From: Methylococcaceae bacterium
GTDB taxonomy: Bacteria; Pseudomonadota; Gammaproteobacteria; Methylococcales; Methylomonadaceae
DNA length: 64,000 nt
Assembly: GCA_016715325.1 (NCBI GenBank)
Contig: JADKAL010000003.1
Span: 378,510 to 442,509, forward strand
Reading direction: 5' to 3'
Within the stretch, counting starts at the first letter, position 1, and each line of letters opens with the position of its first letter. This document shows positions 28,676 to 38,110 of this stretch, piece after piece. The translations under genes were made by a program, and so were the position numbers. The notes beneath the pieces were generated by a model, which saw only the letters and a list, made by a program, of their open reading frames with translations, did not search any database and had not been told where the DNA came from.

Positions 28676-30368
28676 ATGCAAAAAAACGCTCAATCTGAAT
28701 ATACAAACGAATCACAAATAGATTCCCAAAAGTCAGGCTTTCGCAATTGGTTGGATAAGAATCTATATGATTTAATTCGGCAAATGCGTTTGAGCTATGT
28801 GCCCCCCATGATGGTCTATCTTGCCGCAGGCGTTTCCGGTTTAACCGGTATTGTCGGGACTTTTTTCGTTAAAGATTATCTCGGATTGTCGGCAGAGTTT
28901 TTGGCAACCCTCGGATTCTGGGCAATGATGCCGTGGACGTTGAAAATGCCGATCGGCCATCTGGTGGATTTGCTTTGGCGGCACAAGGCCAAGTTGATTT
29001 ATCTGGGAGCGGCTCTGATTGCCGCGAGTTTAATGATCATGTTGAATATTATTTCCGATCCGAAATCGATGTCGGGAATCCTGTCTGTCGAACGCTGGTT
29101 TATTATCGCAACATTACTTGCCCCCATCGGTTATGTCATCCAAGACACCGTTGCCGATGCGATGACCGTAGAAGCTGTCCCCAGATTTAATGAAAAGGGC
29201 GAGCCTATTTCGGCAGAGCAGATTCAGATCGCCCATACGACGATGCAAACGCTGGGAAGAGTTGCGATTATCGGCGGTACTTTGATGGTTGCTACGGCCA
29301 ATGTGTATTGGTTTAGAGGTTGAAACGATGAATGCCGACGCCCAAGCCGCCGTTTATATCAGTATTTACCGTTGGGCGCTGTTGATCCCCGTTATCTCCG
29401 TATTCGGCGTACTGCTTGCTGCTTATCTTCGTTCGAGTGAAGAATGGCGCCTTGCGGCCTTAGGCATGGAGTTTCAAGAAATTGATCGTGTTTTAGGCGC
29501 ACTCAAGACTGAATTGCCAGCGGTAAATTGGCCGATATTGGGCGGCGGACTTTGCTTTACATTATTCGCTATCGTCATGGGGGTCACGAATGTTCCTTAC
29601 AACGAAGAGATAATTTTTACGGGTTCACTCGCTATCGTCGTATTTTTGATGTCCCGGTTAACCGAAGAACTTTCACCGGCAAATAGAAATCAGTTGTTCG
29701 GGACTGCTTTAGTGATTTTTGCTTTTCGCGCCGTGCCTTCTACAGGTGCCGGCTCGACTTGGTGGATGATAGATGTACTCGGTTTCGATCAGCAGTTTTT
29801 ATCAAAACTATCGTTAATTTCTAGTGGGTTAACCTTGTTAGGAATGTTTATTTTTCGTCGATTTATGGCTGAACGAACTATCACAGACATTATTATCATC
29901 CTCACAATAGCTTTAACCCTTCTCAGCCTGCCGGATATTGCGTTGTACTATGGATTTCATGAATGGACGCAAGCGCATGTTGCAAGTTTTATCGATGCAC
30001 GTTTTATTGCGCTGGTGGATACCGCTTTAGAATCGCCGCTAGGTCAAATAGCCATGATTCCGATGTTGGCATGGATAGCAAATTCGGCGCCGCCTCAATT
30101 GAAAGCGACTTATTTTGCGGTCATGGCGGCCTTGGTTAATCTTGCGTTATCGCTATCACAGCTTTTGACAAAATTCCTAAACCAGTGGTTTGTCGTTACT
30201 CGAGAAGTCAAAAACGGTATCACCGGTTCTATTTCGATACCAGCCGACTACAGTCAGTTAGGTAGTCTTTTTTTTACTGCCATGTTTTTGGGGTTTGCTA
30301 TCCCGATTGCCGCAATCATTCTTGCTAAGCGCACGCTATTGGCAACACCAGATAGCCATACAAAGTAA
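28676..30368 (+). pseudogene. BT1/folate-biopterin-type MFS transporter, split by one-base frameshift
   Basis: Two adjacent frames (28676-29323 and about 29312-30368) form one transporter of about 560 residues. The first half has ARGVSGL-like AAGVSGLTGIVGTFFVKDYLGLS and the PWTLKMPIGHLVDLLW motif typical of BT1-family proteins (PWxxK...G...D). The second half carries the remaining helices. The shift lies at TTT (29312-29314): removing one T gives continuous reading through WLEVETMNADAQ. Substrate unknown; folate or pterin is a family association only. It starts about 40 bases after the radical SAM gene, so it may belong to that transcript. Confidence 0.8.
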
Positions 30369-30436
30369 AAACTAAAAAAGTTGAGTAAATTATTCAAAAT
30401 TGATTAGCTATATCTGTTGTATATTTTTCACAAATG

Positions 30437-30453
30437 TTGTATTATCAATACAA
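30437..30453. repeat. 17-base inverted repeat TTGTATT-ATC-AATACAA
   Basis: Perfect 7-base arms around ATC. It may be an operator of the gene downstream or the end signal of the transporter upstream. Lack of a U-run argues against a strong terminator. Confidence 0.4.
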
Positions 30454-30504
30454 AATAAGATCTGGTATTTCTAGCGTATATTTAAAACGTTTATTCATCG
30501 GTTT

Positions 30505-30532
30505 ATTCTAGATTCTAGATTCTAGATTCTAG
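30505..30532. repeat. Tandem heptamer repeat, four copies of ATTCTAG
   Basis: Four perfect head-to-tail copies of ATTCTAG run from 30505 to 30532, about 180 bases before the OmpA-like start. The unit overlaps itself in palindromes (TCTAGA). Copy-number change by slippage would alter promoter spacing. Confidence 0.9.
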
Positions 30533-30709
30533 AATGATCCGTTAAAATAACGGTTAAAGAAGTGATTAAAATATGAGATTTATACTTTTATATAGCTCTA
30601 AGTTATTGGACTGTGTAGAAGAAAGCAGGAGAGGACAAAGCAGACATTCTTGGTATGTAACTCCTTGCGGGAACGACCAATTATTTTTCTTAACATATAG
30701 GACAAGATT

Positions 30710-31751
30710 ATGATGAATAAACATTTATTAACCGTCGCCCTTCTGGTAGGTGTGAGCTTAAGCGCCGCGGTCCAAGCCGAAGAATTCCTCGATAATCGTT
30801 GGTACGTTGCTCCGTTCGGTTCTTATGTAAATGCAGGAGGCGATAGAATTGCCGACAATGCAGGTTACGGCGCAGGTTTAGGCGTAGGTAAAATTATCAA
30901 TGAACATTTCAACGTCGAAGTTAGAGGATTTTACAACGGTTTCGATGATGAAAGAGCGCGCATCGGACGTAAGGGTCAATGGGATCTGATGGGCGGTACT
31001 GTTGACGCACAATACTATTTCTGGCGCAATAAGTTTTCTCCATACCCGGTAGCAGCTGTCGGCGGAATGCACAGTAACGTCAACGGAAAAAGTTCACCAG
31101 GTTTTATCGGTGAATTAGGTACCGGTTTTACTTATGAATTATGCGATCATTTATTGTTCCGTAGTGATGTTCGTTATCGATACAACAACAATTTCGATGC
31201 TAACTTAACGCCAAACAGAAATAATGAATACCACGATATGGTGGTCAACGTGGGTTTTGTCGTCCCCGGGTCCTAAACCTCAGCCAGCGCCTGCGGTAGA
31301 GCCTGTTGCCGACTGTTCGACACTTGATTCCGATGCCGACGGTGTGAACGATTGTATCGATACTTGCCCCGGCACAATGTCCGGCAGCAAAGTAGACGCT
31401 TCCGGTTGTCCGTTAAGCCTTGAACTGAAAGGCGTTAACTTTGAATATGATTCAGCACAATTAACACCGAATGCAATGGCTATCTTAGACGGTGTTGCTG
31501 AGAACCTGATGGCTTACCCGCAAAAGAACGATATTGAAGTTCGCGGTCATACCAGCAGCGAAGGTACCAGCAGACACAACATGCGTTTGTCTCAAAGACG
31601 CTCTCAATCGGTTGTAGATTACTTGAGCATGAAAGGTGTAAACAACAAACTAACAGCACACGGTTACGGTGAAGATATGCCGATTGCCGACAATAGCACT
31701 GAAGAAGGCAAACAACAAAACCGTCGAGTTGAGTTAGTTTGGGGTAATTAA
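30710..31751 (+). pseudogene. OmpA/OprF-like outer membrane protein, split by one-base frameshift
   Basis: The first part (30710-31276) has a signal peptide ending ...AAVQA, then an eight-stranded barrel (RWYVAPFGSYVNAGG... to VVNVGFVVP). The second part holds a thrombospondin type 3-like calcium repeat (DSDADGVNDCIDTCPG) and an OmpA peptidoglycan-binding domain (NFEYDSAQLTPNAMAIL, DIEVRGHTSSEGT, RRSQSVVDYL, GEDMPIADNSTEEGK, QQNRRVEL). The shift is at GGG (31268-31270): one G fewer joins VVPGPKPQPAPAVEP, a Pro-rich linker as expected. Total about 346 residues. The break in the linker leaves both domains whole, so an error is likely. Confidence 0.88.
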
Positions 31752-31788
31752 GAGGTTAAGTTAAAACTTAACTCTAAGTTCCAATATC

Positions 31789-31818
31789 AAAAAAACCCGC
31801 TTAACAGCGGGTTTTTTA
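31789..31818 (+). terminator. Rho-independent terminator of the OmpA-like gene
   Basis: AAACCCGCT pairs with AGCGGGTTT around TAAC, followed by TTT, about 40 bases after the stop. Confidence 0.9.
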
Positions 31819-31959
31819 TTTCAGTTTATATTTGTTTTTCGTAAGGATAGTAACTTTGATCTAGTGAGTAAGTTCGAATTGCCAGCAGAATAGCATTCGC
31901 TCATTTCACAGCATCGTTCCTAGCGCTTATTTTTGCAAGACATTACACCTAGTGTTCGT

Positions 31960-32841
31960 TTATTTAACCTCGGACAATAATCTCGACATCATATTTTCGG
32001 CTTGGCTGAGGTAGCCGCTACCGAATAGATTCAAATGGTTAAGAATATGGTACAGGTTATAAAGCGTTTTACGAATGGAATAGCCTGAATCTAAGGGGAA
32101 GGTGTCCCGGTAGGCGGAATAAAATTCCGGGCTGAAACCGCCGAATAACTCCGTCATGGCAAGGTCCGTTTCTCTGTCGCCATAGTAACAGGCAGGGTCG
32201 AAAATAACCGGATTACCTTCTGTATCGACGGCTGCGTTACCACCCCAAAGATCGCCGTGTAAAAGCGAAGGTTGAGGGACATAGCCGCTAAAAAATCCGG
32301 ACAAACGGTCGCAAAGGTTGGCTCCCATCGTTTGTAAATGCCCACGATAGCCTTTAGCGGCCGCGAGACTGAGTTGGTGTTGAAAACGATTTTTTCGTAA
32401 GAATTCTAACCAATCGACATCGCGTGAGTTCGGTTGCGGCGTACTGCCGATAGTGTTGTCGCGATGCCAGCCGAAATAAGGTTGCCGCTGCCGATGCAGC
32501 ATAGCCAGTTGTTGACCGAGCAATGTTTGCGAGATTTTGCGATTGTTGCCGAATTCAATGAATTCCAATACTAGAAAGGCATGTTCCGAGGTTTGGCCAT
32601 GAACAATCGGGGTAGGAACCTTAATGGTTTGAGTTGACGCTATTTCGGACAATCCCGCTTCTTCTGCAATAAACATATCGACTTTATCCGCGCGATTAAA
32701 TTTAATGAAGTAACTTCGGTCAGCGCCTTGTAAACAATACGCTGTATTGATATCGCCGCCGGCAAGAGCGCGTGCATTTACCAATTTAAACGGTATGCCG
32801 CTAGCATTTTCGATTTGTTCAATAATATCCGACCAATTCAT
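31960..32841 (-). CDS. Fructosamine/ketosamine-3-kinase family protein
   Basis: A 293-residue kinase-like protein. Characteristic stretches are LAGGDINTAYCL (nucleotide loop), IKFNRADK, LVLEFIEF (hinge), SLLHGDLWGGNAAV (catalytic loop with Asp) and VIFDPACYYGDRETDLAM (metal-binding Asp). The family phosphorylates sugar-amine adducts on proteins or small molecules for glycation repair; bacterial members may have other substrates. It reads alone, divergent from nagZ. Confidence 0.88.
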   Translation of the reverse strand: MNWSDIIEQIENASGIPFKLVNARALAGGDINTAYCLQGADRSYFIKFNRADKVDMFIAEEAGLSEIASTQTIKVPTPIVHGQTSEHAFLVLEFIEFGNNRKISQTLLGQQLAMLHRQRQPYFGWHRDNTIGSTPQPNSRDVDWLEFLRKNRFQHQLSLAAAKGYRGHLQTMGANLCDRLSGFFSGYVPQPSLLHGDLWGGNAAVDTEGNPVIFDPACYYGDRETDLAMTELFGGFSPEFYSAYRDTFPLDSGYSIRKTLYNLYHILNHLNLFGSGYLSQAENMMSRLLSEVK

Positions 32842-33007
32842 AACATCCTCGAAGTTTAAAATTCGCCGTGAAAAATTCGAAGCCGGATCGGGGTGTTTTC
32901 AAACAGCATCGGGATTTTTCATCGAAAATGAAAACTGGATTGCAGCGAAAGGTACGAACTTTTGCTGCATTCTGGTAACAGATACTTTAGTATAAGCGCT
33001 CCTTAAA

Positions 33008-34063
33008 ATGGATATAAGTTTTCTTTCAAGAACAATCAATCAAATGACGATAGACTATCAGATGGGTCCGGTAATGCTCGATGTAGCGGGCTTACAATTG
33101 ACGCAAAATGAAAAAGACGTAATTAATCACCCGAATACCGGCGCTGTCATTCTTTTCAGCCGGAATTATCAAGATCCTGAACAAGTGATTGCGCTCGTTA
33201 AGGAAATACGCGCAGCGCGAAACGGACCGATTTTAATTGCAGTCGACCAAGAAGGCGGCAGGGTGCAACGCTTTCAAAACGGATTTACCCGTTTGCCGCC
33301 AGCGTGTTGTTATGCATACGAGCCGCAGTTAGCGGAAACAGCCGGTTGGCTGATGGCAGTGGAATTATTGGCAGTAGGCGTCGATTTCAGTTTTGCCCCG
33401 GTTTTGGATGTCGACTGCGGAATCAGCCAAGTGATCGGCAACCGTTCTTTCTCGCGAGACAGTAATCGTGCAACATTTTTGGCTACCAGTTTCAGAAAAG
33501 GCATGAAGGCGGCAGGTATGGCTGCGACCGGTAAGCATTTCCCCGGCCACGGTGCGGTAGCTGCCGACTCACATTTAGCATTGCCTGTTGACGAACGGGA
33601 TTTAGAGACTATTAGGGCCAAGGATTTAATACCGTTTAAAACGCTAATCGACGAAGGTCTGGAAGCAGTGATGCCAGCGCATGTTGTTTATCAGGCTATT
33701 GATCCGAATCCGGCAGGATTCTCGTCGTTTTGGATTCGGCAAATTTTGCGTAAAGAATTGGGATTCAACGGCGTTGTTTTCAGCGACGATCTCAGTATGG
33801 AAGGCGCGGCCTTTGCCGGTGGTTATGCGGAGCGTGCACAAATGGCTCAGGAAGCAGGCTGCGATATGTTGTTAGTTTGTAATAATCCGGCTGCTGCCGA
33901 AGAAGTATTGGATGCCTTGCCTGTCACCCAAGATAGTTTAAGAGATCGGCGGCTTGCGACCATGATCGGTCATTCAACAATTGATAGAGAGCATTTAATG
34001 CACACGGAGAAGTGGCAAGTATCTTCAACCCGAATAAAGGAGTTTGTATCTCGTTATGCTTGA
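33008..34063 (+). CDS. nagZ: Beta-N-acetylhexosaminidase
   Basis: NagZ removes GlcNAc from 1,6-anhydro-muropeptides in cell-wall recycling. The 351-residue GH3 protein has GAVILFSRNYQD, LIAVDQEGGRVQRF, GNRSFSRDSN, the KHFPGHGAVAADSHLALP loop with the catalytic His and Asp, and the nucleophile in VFSDDLSMEGA. The true start may be the ATG at 33044 (MTIDYQMG) or 33062, because the usual NagZ begins close to GPVMLD; I cannot decide from weak ribosome sites. It overlaps hpt by eight bases. Confidence 0.94.
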   Translation: MDISFLSRTINQMTIDYQMGPVMLDVAGLQLTQNEKDVINHPNTGAVILFSRNYQDPEQVIALVKEIRAARNGPILIAVDQEGGRVQRFQNGFTRLPPACCYAYEPQLAETAGWLMAVELLAVGVDFSFAPVLDVDCGISQVIGNRSFSRDSNRATFLATSFRKGMKAAGMAATGKHFPGHGAVAADSHLALPVDERDLETIRAKDLIPFKTLIDEGLEAVMPAHVVYQAIDPNPAGFSSFWIRQILRKELGFNGVVFSDDLSMEGAAFAGGYAERAQMAQEAGCDMLLVCNNPAAAEEVLDALPVTQDSLRDRRLATMIGHSTIDREHLMHTEKWQVSSTRIKEFVSRYA

Positions 34064-34604
34064 AGAAATTAAAAAGGTGCAAGCCACTGCCGAGCTTATG
34101 TTTAGCGAAGAGCAGGTGGAGTCGGCGTTAGACAGAATGGCGGCTGAAATAAATGCTGTGCTGGAAGATCGGAATCCTTTAGTGCTTTGCGTATTGAACG
34201 GCGGGATTATCGCTGCAGGCAAGTTGATTCCTCGCTTGACGATGTTGCTGACTATCGACTCCATTAATGCCAGCCGTTATCAAAATCAGACGTCTGGCGG
34301 TATTATCGAGTGGGTCTTGAAACCAGGCACACCTCTGGCAGGCAGGACGATTTTGATTATCGACGATATTCTGGATGAAGGTATAACCCTGGCTGCAATT
34401 AAGGATTATTGCCTTGAGCAAAGTGCCGAAGCTGTATATTGTGCGGCGTTAATCGAAAAAGTGCTCGATCATAAAAAGCCTATCGTCGCCGATTTTGTGG
34501 GATTAGAAGTCGAAAATCGATACCTCTTCGGCTATGGCATGGATTATAAAGGTTATTTACGTAATGCATCGGGCATTTACGCCTGCAAAGAGGAGGTTAA
34601 ATGA
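34056..34604 (+). CDS. hpt: Hypoxanthine-guanine phosphoribosyltransferase
   Basis: Purine salvage: hypoxanthine or guanine with PRPP to IMP or GMP. The 182-residue protein has the PRPP loop ILIIDDILDEGITLAAI, CVLNGGIIAAG, a Lys in the VDFVG-like VADFVGLEVENRYLFGYGMD, and an early SR-like region near residue 70. The ATG at 34056 is taken, within the end of nagZ; upstream ATG at 34044 is less likely. It sits between nagZ and the MTI phosphorylase gene, an arrangement known from Pseudomonas. Confidence 0.92.
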   Translation: MLEEIKKVQATAELMFSEEQVESALDRMAAEINAVLEDRNPLVLCVLNGGIIAAGKLIPRLTMLLTIDSINASRYQNQTSGGIIEWVLKPGTPLAGRTILIIDDILDEGITLAAIKDYCLEQSAEAVYCAALIEKVLDHKKPIVADFVGLEVENRYLFGYGMDYKGYLRNASGIYACKEEVK

Positions 34605-35341
34605 GTCGTTTAGCTATTATCGGCGGTACGGGTTTAACACAGCTTGCCGAATTGACTATTAAAAAATACGAAACGATTACAACCCCTTACGGAGAACCGT
34701 CGGCGGATTTAATTATCGGAGAATTGAATGGCGCAGAAGTAATTTTTTTGGCTAGGCATGGCAATCCGCATTCCATTCCACCGCACAAAATTAATTATTG
34801 CGCCAATATTTGGGCGCTTAAAGCGCTCGGTGTTGAAAATATCATTGCCGTTGCCGCCGTCGGCGGCATCACACAGGACATGGCGCCGGCTCATATTGCG
34901 ATTCCCGATCAAATCATCGATTACAGTTATGGTCGGAAACATACCTTCTTTGAAGATGAAAACGATCCGGTTAGGCATATCGACTTCAGTTATCCTTATA
35001 GTCAAACGCTACGTTCTCGTTTGATTCATGTTGCAAAAACGGTAGGGATAAGTATCAGTCCTATCGCGACATACGGTTGCACGCAAGGTCCGAGATTGGA
35101 AACGGCGGCTGAAATCACCCGAATGGAGCGCGATGGTTGCGATATTGTCGGTATGACCGGTATGCCGGAAGCGGCGTTAGCACGAGAATTAGGATTAAAC
35201 TATGCAACTGTCGGCGTAGTTGCTAATTGGGCCGCTGGCAAAACCGAAGGTGAAATTACAATGGTGGAAATCGAGCAGAATTTGCATAAAGGTATGGCAA
35301 ACACCGCCGAATTGCTGAAAGCATTTGCTTTTTCGTGCTAA
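34601..35341 (+). CDS. S-methyl-5'-thioinosine phosphorylase
   Basis: A 246-residue member of the MTAP/PNP family: LAIIGGTGLTQL at the start, FLARHGNPHSIPPHKINY, AVAAVGGITQDM, TYGCTQGPRLETAAEI and CDIVGMTGMPEAALAREL. Pseudomonas aeruginosa PA3004, in the same neighbourhood as nagZ, is the MTI-specific enzyme. With hpt next door the hypoxanthine released can be salvaged to IMP, so the pair makes biochemical sense. Methylthioadenosine phosphorylase activity cannot be excluded from sequence. It overlaps hpt by four bases. Confidence 0.88.
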   Translation: MSRLAIIGGTGLTQLAELTIKKYETITTPYGEPSADLIIGELNGAEVIFLARHGNPHSIPPHKINYCANIWALKALGVENIIAVAAVGGITQDMAPAHIAIPDQIIDYSYGRKHTFFEDENDPVRHIDFSYPYSQTLRSRLIHVAKTVGISISPIATYGCTQGPRLETAAEITRMERDGCDIVGMTGMPEAALARELGLNYATVGVVANWAAGKTEGEITMVEIEQNLHKGMANTAELLKAFAFSC

Positions 35342-35390
35342 CTTCTGATAACAATTAAACGGATCCATTAATCCGGCCTGTCATATTTAT

Positions 35391-35416
35391 CGACCGGTAT
35401 TGAAAAATGCCGGTCG
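35391..35416. terminator. Hairpin between convergent genes
   Basis: CGACCGGTATT and AATGCCGGTCG pair with one mismatch around GAAA, about 50 bases after the phosphorylase stop. No U-run follows, so it may act by structure only, between this gene and the convergent carboxypeptidase gene. Confidence 0.5.
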
Positions 35417-35528
35417 AAAGTCGTTTATCCAGCCTCAGTAGCGTCAATCATTCTTGTGCGAATAAACAATATTTGATCAACGCCGATATATTCACTGGAA
35501 ATCGTAAGAGAAAATTGAGCTATGTAAT

Positions 35529-36923
35529 TCAAGATTTGCTTTTGGTTGTACGCTTGCTTTTAGATGTATTTTTTGCAACCGTTTTTTCCGAAGTATCAGG
35601 TTTTTTACTGCTTTTTCCTTTCTTTGAATCCGAAGATGCAGGCGTTACCGATTTTTTACTGGAAGCAGGGGAGTAATAGCCTTTGCTTTTTGATTTGCTT
35701 GCAACCGTAATCGTTTTTGATTTTGAAGCAGATGAAGTTGATTTCTTTGTGCTTTTACTGTTATCAGCCGTTACTTTTGTATGAACTGAGGATTTACTAG
35801 CTTTACTGCTTGAATGAGCTGTCTTGACGTTGATTTTCGCTGCCGAATGACGAATGTTTGATTCTTTAACTATGGTTTTAGTTTTTCCTGCGATGCGGAT
35901 TTTTGTCACAGGCGGGTGTTCAATCGGTCTGCTGTATGACGCGATATGAGGAATACGGGTAGTTTTTCTTACATAGCGGACTTTATGGTCGTCCTCATCC
36001 TCGGTGTGATGGTGGCGCGAAGAGGCGTAATACGATGAAGGTCTGTGTCCGCACGAAAGCTGGTAAGGAGGAACGCCGACCGAGTTTTTATTCATAGTTT
36101 GAATGTTTTTCGAATGGTAGCCGTTATCGAAATCCGAAAACCCCATATCCATCATCGTAAACATGTGCTCGTAACGTTCACTGCTACTCTTCCCTCCTAA
36201 CACAACGCCGATCAAACGTTTGCCGTATTGATGCGCGGAAGAGACGAGGTTGTAACCCGAGCCGCAGGTGTAACCGGTTTTCATCCCTTCCGCGCCTGGA
36301 TAGTTGGCGGTAAATTTATTGATGCCGCGATATTCGCGTCCCTTAAAATACATGCCGTCCGCGGCGAAGTAAGGATAATACTGCGGAAAATCGCGCTTTA
36401 TTCTTAACGCCAAAAGGGCCATATCGTGCGCTGTGGTCGTTTGCCAATCATGGGGCAAACCGGTCGCATTCATGAAATGGCTGCCGTACATGCCGAGACT
36501 ATGTGCGGTCGATGTCATTTTGATAGCAAATTGTTGCTCGCTACCGGCAATTTCCTCCGCCAAAACGACGGACGCATCGTTAGCCGAACGCGTAATGATC
36601 GCTAAAATGGCGTCTTCGACTGAAATGGATTCCCACGGTCTTAATCCGAGTTTACTGGTCGGTTGACGTGCGGCATGATGTGAAACAGTCATTTCATGGC
36701 TTAATCGCAATCTGCCTGATTCCAGCGCAGAAAAAGTCATATATAAGGTCATTAATTTGGTTAACGAAGCCGGATACCACGATTGATTGGCTTCCAGCTC
36801 ATATAAAACATTCCCGTTATCGGCGTCTATCAAGATCGCAGCATGACGGCCGTAACTTAATTGCGATAACATCATGAGCCATGTTGCGGTCATTATGAGC
36901 AAGGAACGTTTAACAATCTTCAT
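35529..36923 (-). CDS. D-alanyl-D-alanine carboxypeptidase with Ser/Lys-rich tail
   Basis: A 464-residue penicillin-binding protein. A signal peptide (to about residue 25) is followed by the serine hydrolase domain with ASLTKLM (SxxK, Ser about 55), SANDASV (SxN, about 112) and MKTGYTCG (KTG, about 215). Beyond about residue 275 the sequence has a low-complexity region rich in Ser, Lys and Thr (SKSKG, SSKKP, KSKRTTKSKS) with no known domain. The family trims stem peptides of peptidoglycan. The basic tail might bind the acidic wall or nucleic acid; this is inference. PBP7/DacA type; length exceeds plain family members because of the tail. Confidence 0.85.
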   Translation of the reverse strand: MKIVKRSLLIMTATWLMMLSQLSYGRHAAILIDADNGNVLYELEANQSWYPASLTKLMTLYMTFSALESGRLRLSHEMTVSHHAARQPTSKLGLRPWESISVEDAILAIITRSANDASVVLAEEIAGSEQQFAIKMTSTAHSLGMYGSHFMNATGLPHDWQTTTAHDMALLALRIKRDFPQYYPYFAADGMYFKGREYRGINKFTANYPGAEGMKTGYTCGSGYNLVSSAHQYGKRLIGVVLGGKSSSERYEHMFTMMDMGFSDFDNGYHSKNIQTMNKNSVGVPPYQLSCGHRPSSYYASSRHHHTEDEDDHKVRYVRKTTRIPHIASYSRPIEHPPVTKIRIAGKTKTIVKESNIRHSAAKINVKTAHSSSKASKSSVHTKVTADNSKSTKKSTSSASKSKTITVASKSKSKGYYSPASSKKSVTPASSDSKKGKSSKKPDTSEKTVAKNTSKSKRTTKSKS

Positions 36924-37108
36924 CGATGGATATTCTCAAAAAGCAGTAAATTAAGTTTATGTAAATATTAAAAATTTAGTATAAAGCGGTGGTGCGGTAA
37001 TCGTTGAACATAGTTTCAAAAACGCTAACTATAGCTGAAAATTTTAATAAATCATTCTACAAGGCTATAGTTTTACGGTTGTTAAGTTAAGGTGAAAAAA
37101 ATACAACT

Positions 37109-38110
37109 TTATTTAAAGTCTTTCAGGCAACTGTAAGGCGGTTCGCCTTGACAGATACCCCAATAACTACCGAAATTTCCTTCATCGGCGGGTTTCCACT
37201 TTTCCGAAAAAGCCTCAAAGACATTAGCAGACCAATTCTTTTTAGCGAGTTTTTTCAAAGTTGATTTAATCACATTTAACTGATTTTTTTTACCGGCTAC
37301 ACCGCATTTTTCACCGGTGTGTTTATTGATTTCAGTAGCACCTTCCGGTCCATTCGGCCAGCCGAACTCGGTAAGCACGACATCTTTTCCCGGATAAGTC
37401 TGCCTCAATTCTTCGATTTTAGCGATGTGAAAATCGGCTGCCTTATCCGCGGGTATACAGCTATGGACGGCTGCATGTTTATTTTCCCACCAGGGAAATA
37501 CATTGATGCCGATCCAATCCGTTTTTGCTTCGAAGCCGGTTTTTCGACAAGGCGCAGATCGATCACACCACTCCCACCAAGTATCGATGGTGGTAATCGG
37601 TTGTTTAACACCAGCGTTACGTAAACTATCGATACATTTAACGATTTCGCCGTCTAAAATATTACCGTGCCGAGTTCTAACTTCGGAACCGCAGCTTAAT
37701 TTAACGATCGTTTCGGGATAAGCCTTGGCGTTTTCAATCCCCTTGGCGATGGATTGATCGTTAACGGCCTTGTCCTTGTCCAGCCAGATAATGGCGATTA
37801 CCTTCATGTTTCTGGCTTTTGCCGCTGCAAAAGTATGTTCCAAACCATTCATTACGCCGTAAGTCATTATGCAGCGAAACCGTGTTTCTTTCACGAGTTT
37901 ATCCAAAAGCGACTCTATCAACTCACTGGAGGGGTGCGGTCCGAAATTCGGGTTGATGTTGCCTACATACGGACTGAAAGCAACGCATTGCATGGCTTTT
38001 ATTTCAGATGTAATTTTAGGGTTATGTTTTTGCTTATGGGAAGATGCCGAAAAGCCGTAAACAGAGAAGGTTAATAACAAGAAAAACCCGGAAACCGCAC
38101 ATAATTTCAT
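37109..38110 (-). CDS. Glycosyl hydrolase family 17-like beta-1,3-glucanase
   Basis: A 333-residue secreted protein with a signal peptide (MKLCAVSGFFLLLTFSVYGFSA). The barrel shows CVAFSPYVGNINPNFGPHPS at the start, the acid/base region KLSCGSEVRTRHGN, IGINVFPWW and the nucleophile in VLTEFGWPNGPEG. This is the pattern of bacterial GH17 proteins acting on beta-1,3-glucan or related periplasmic glucans. Cysteines are numerous (over ten), suggesting disulfide bonds. No glucan synthase is beside it. Alone on its transcript. Confidence 0.85.
   Translation of the reverse strand: MKLCAVSGFFLLLTFSVYGFSASSHKQKHNPKITSEIKAMQCVAFSPYVGNINPNFGPHPSSELIESLLDKLVKETRFRCIMTYGVMNGLEHTFAAAKARNMKVIAIIWLDKDKAVNDQSIAKGIENAKAYPETIVKLSCGSEVRTRHGNILDGEIVKCIDSLRNAGVKQPITTIDTWWEWCDRSAPCRKTGFEAKTDWIGINVFPWWENKHAAVHSCIPADKAADFHIAKIEELRQTYPGKDVVLTEFGWPNGPEGATEINKHTGEKCGVAGKKNQLNVIKSTLKKLAKKNWSANVFEAFSEKWKPADEGNFGSYWGICQGEPPYSCLKDFK

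Larger units (their letters stand above)
30369..30709. other. 341-base region upstream of the OmpA-like gene
   Basis: AT-rich, no gene seen. It holds a 17-base perfect inverted repeat (30437-30453) and four tandem copies of a heptamer (30505-30532). The OmpA promoter should be in the last about 150 bases, but I see no strong -35/-10 pair. Confidence 0.5.

Noticed and set aside
35407..35676. Plus-strand open frame opposite the carboxypeptidase tail
   Set aside because: It mirrors the Ser/Lys low-complexity region and has no family features or ribosome site.
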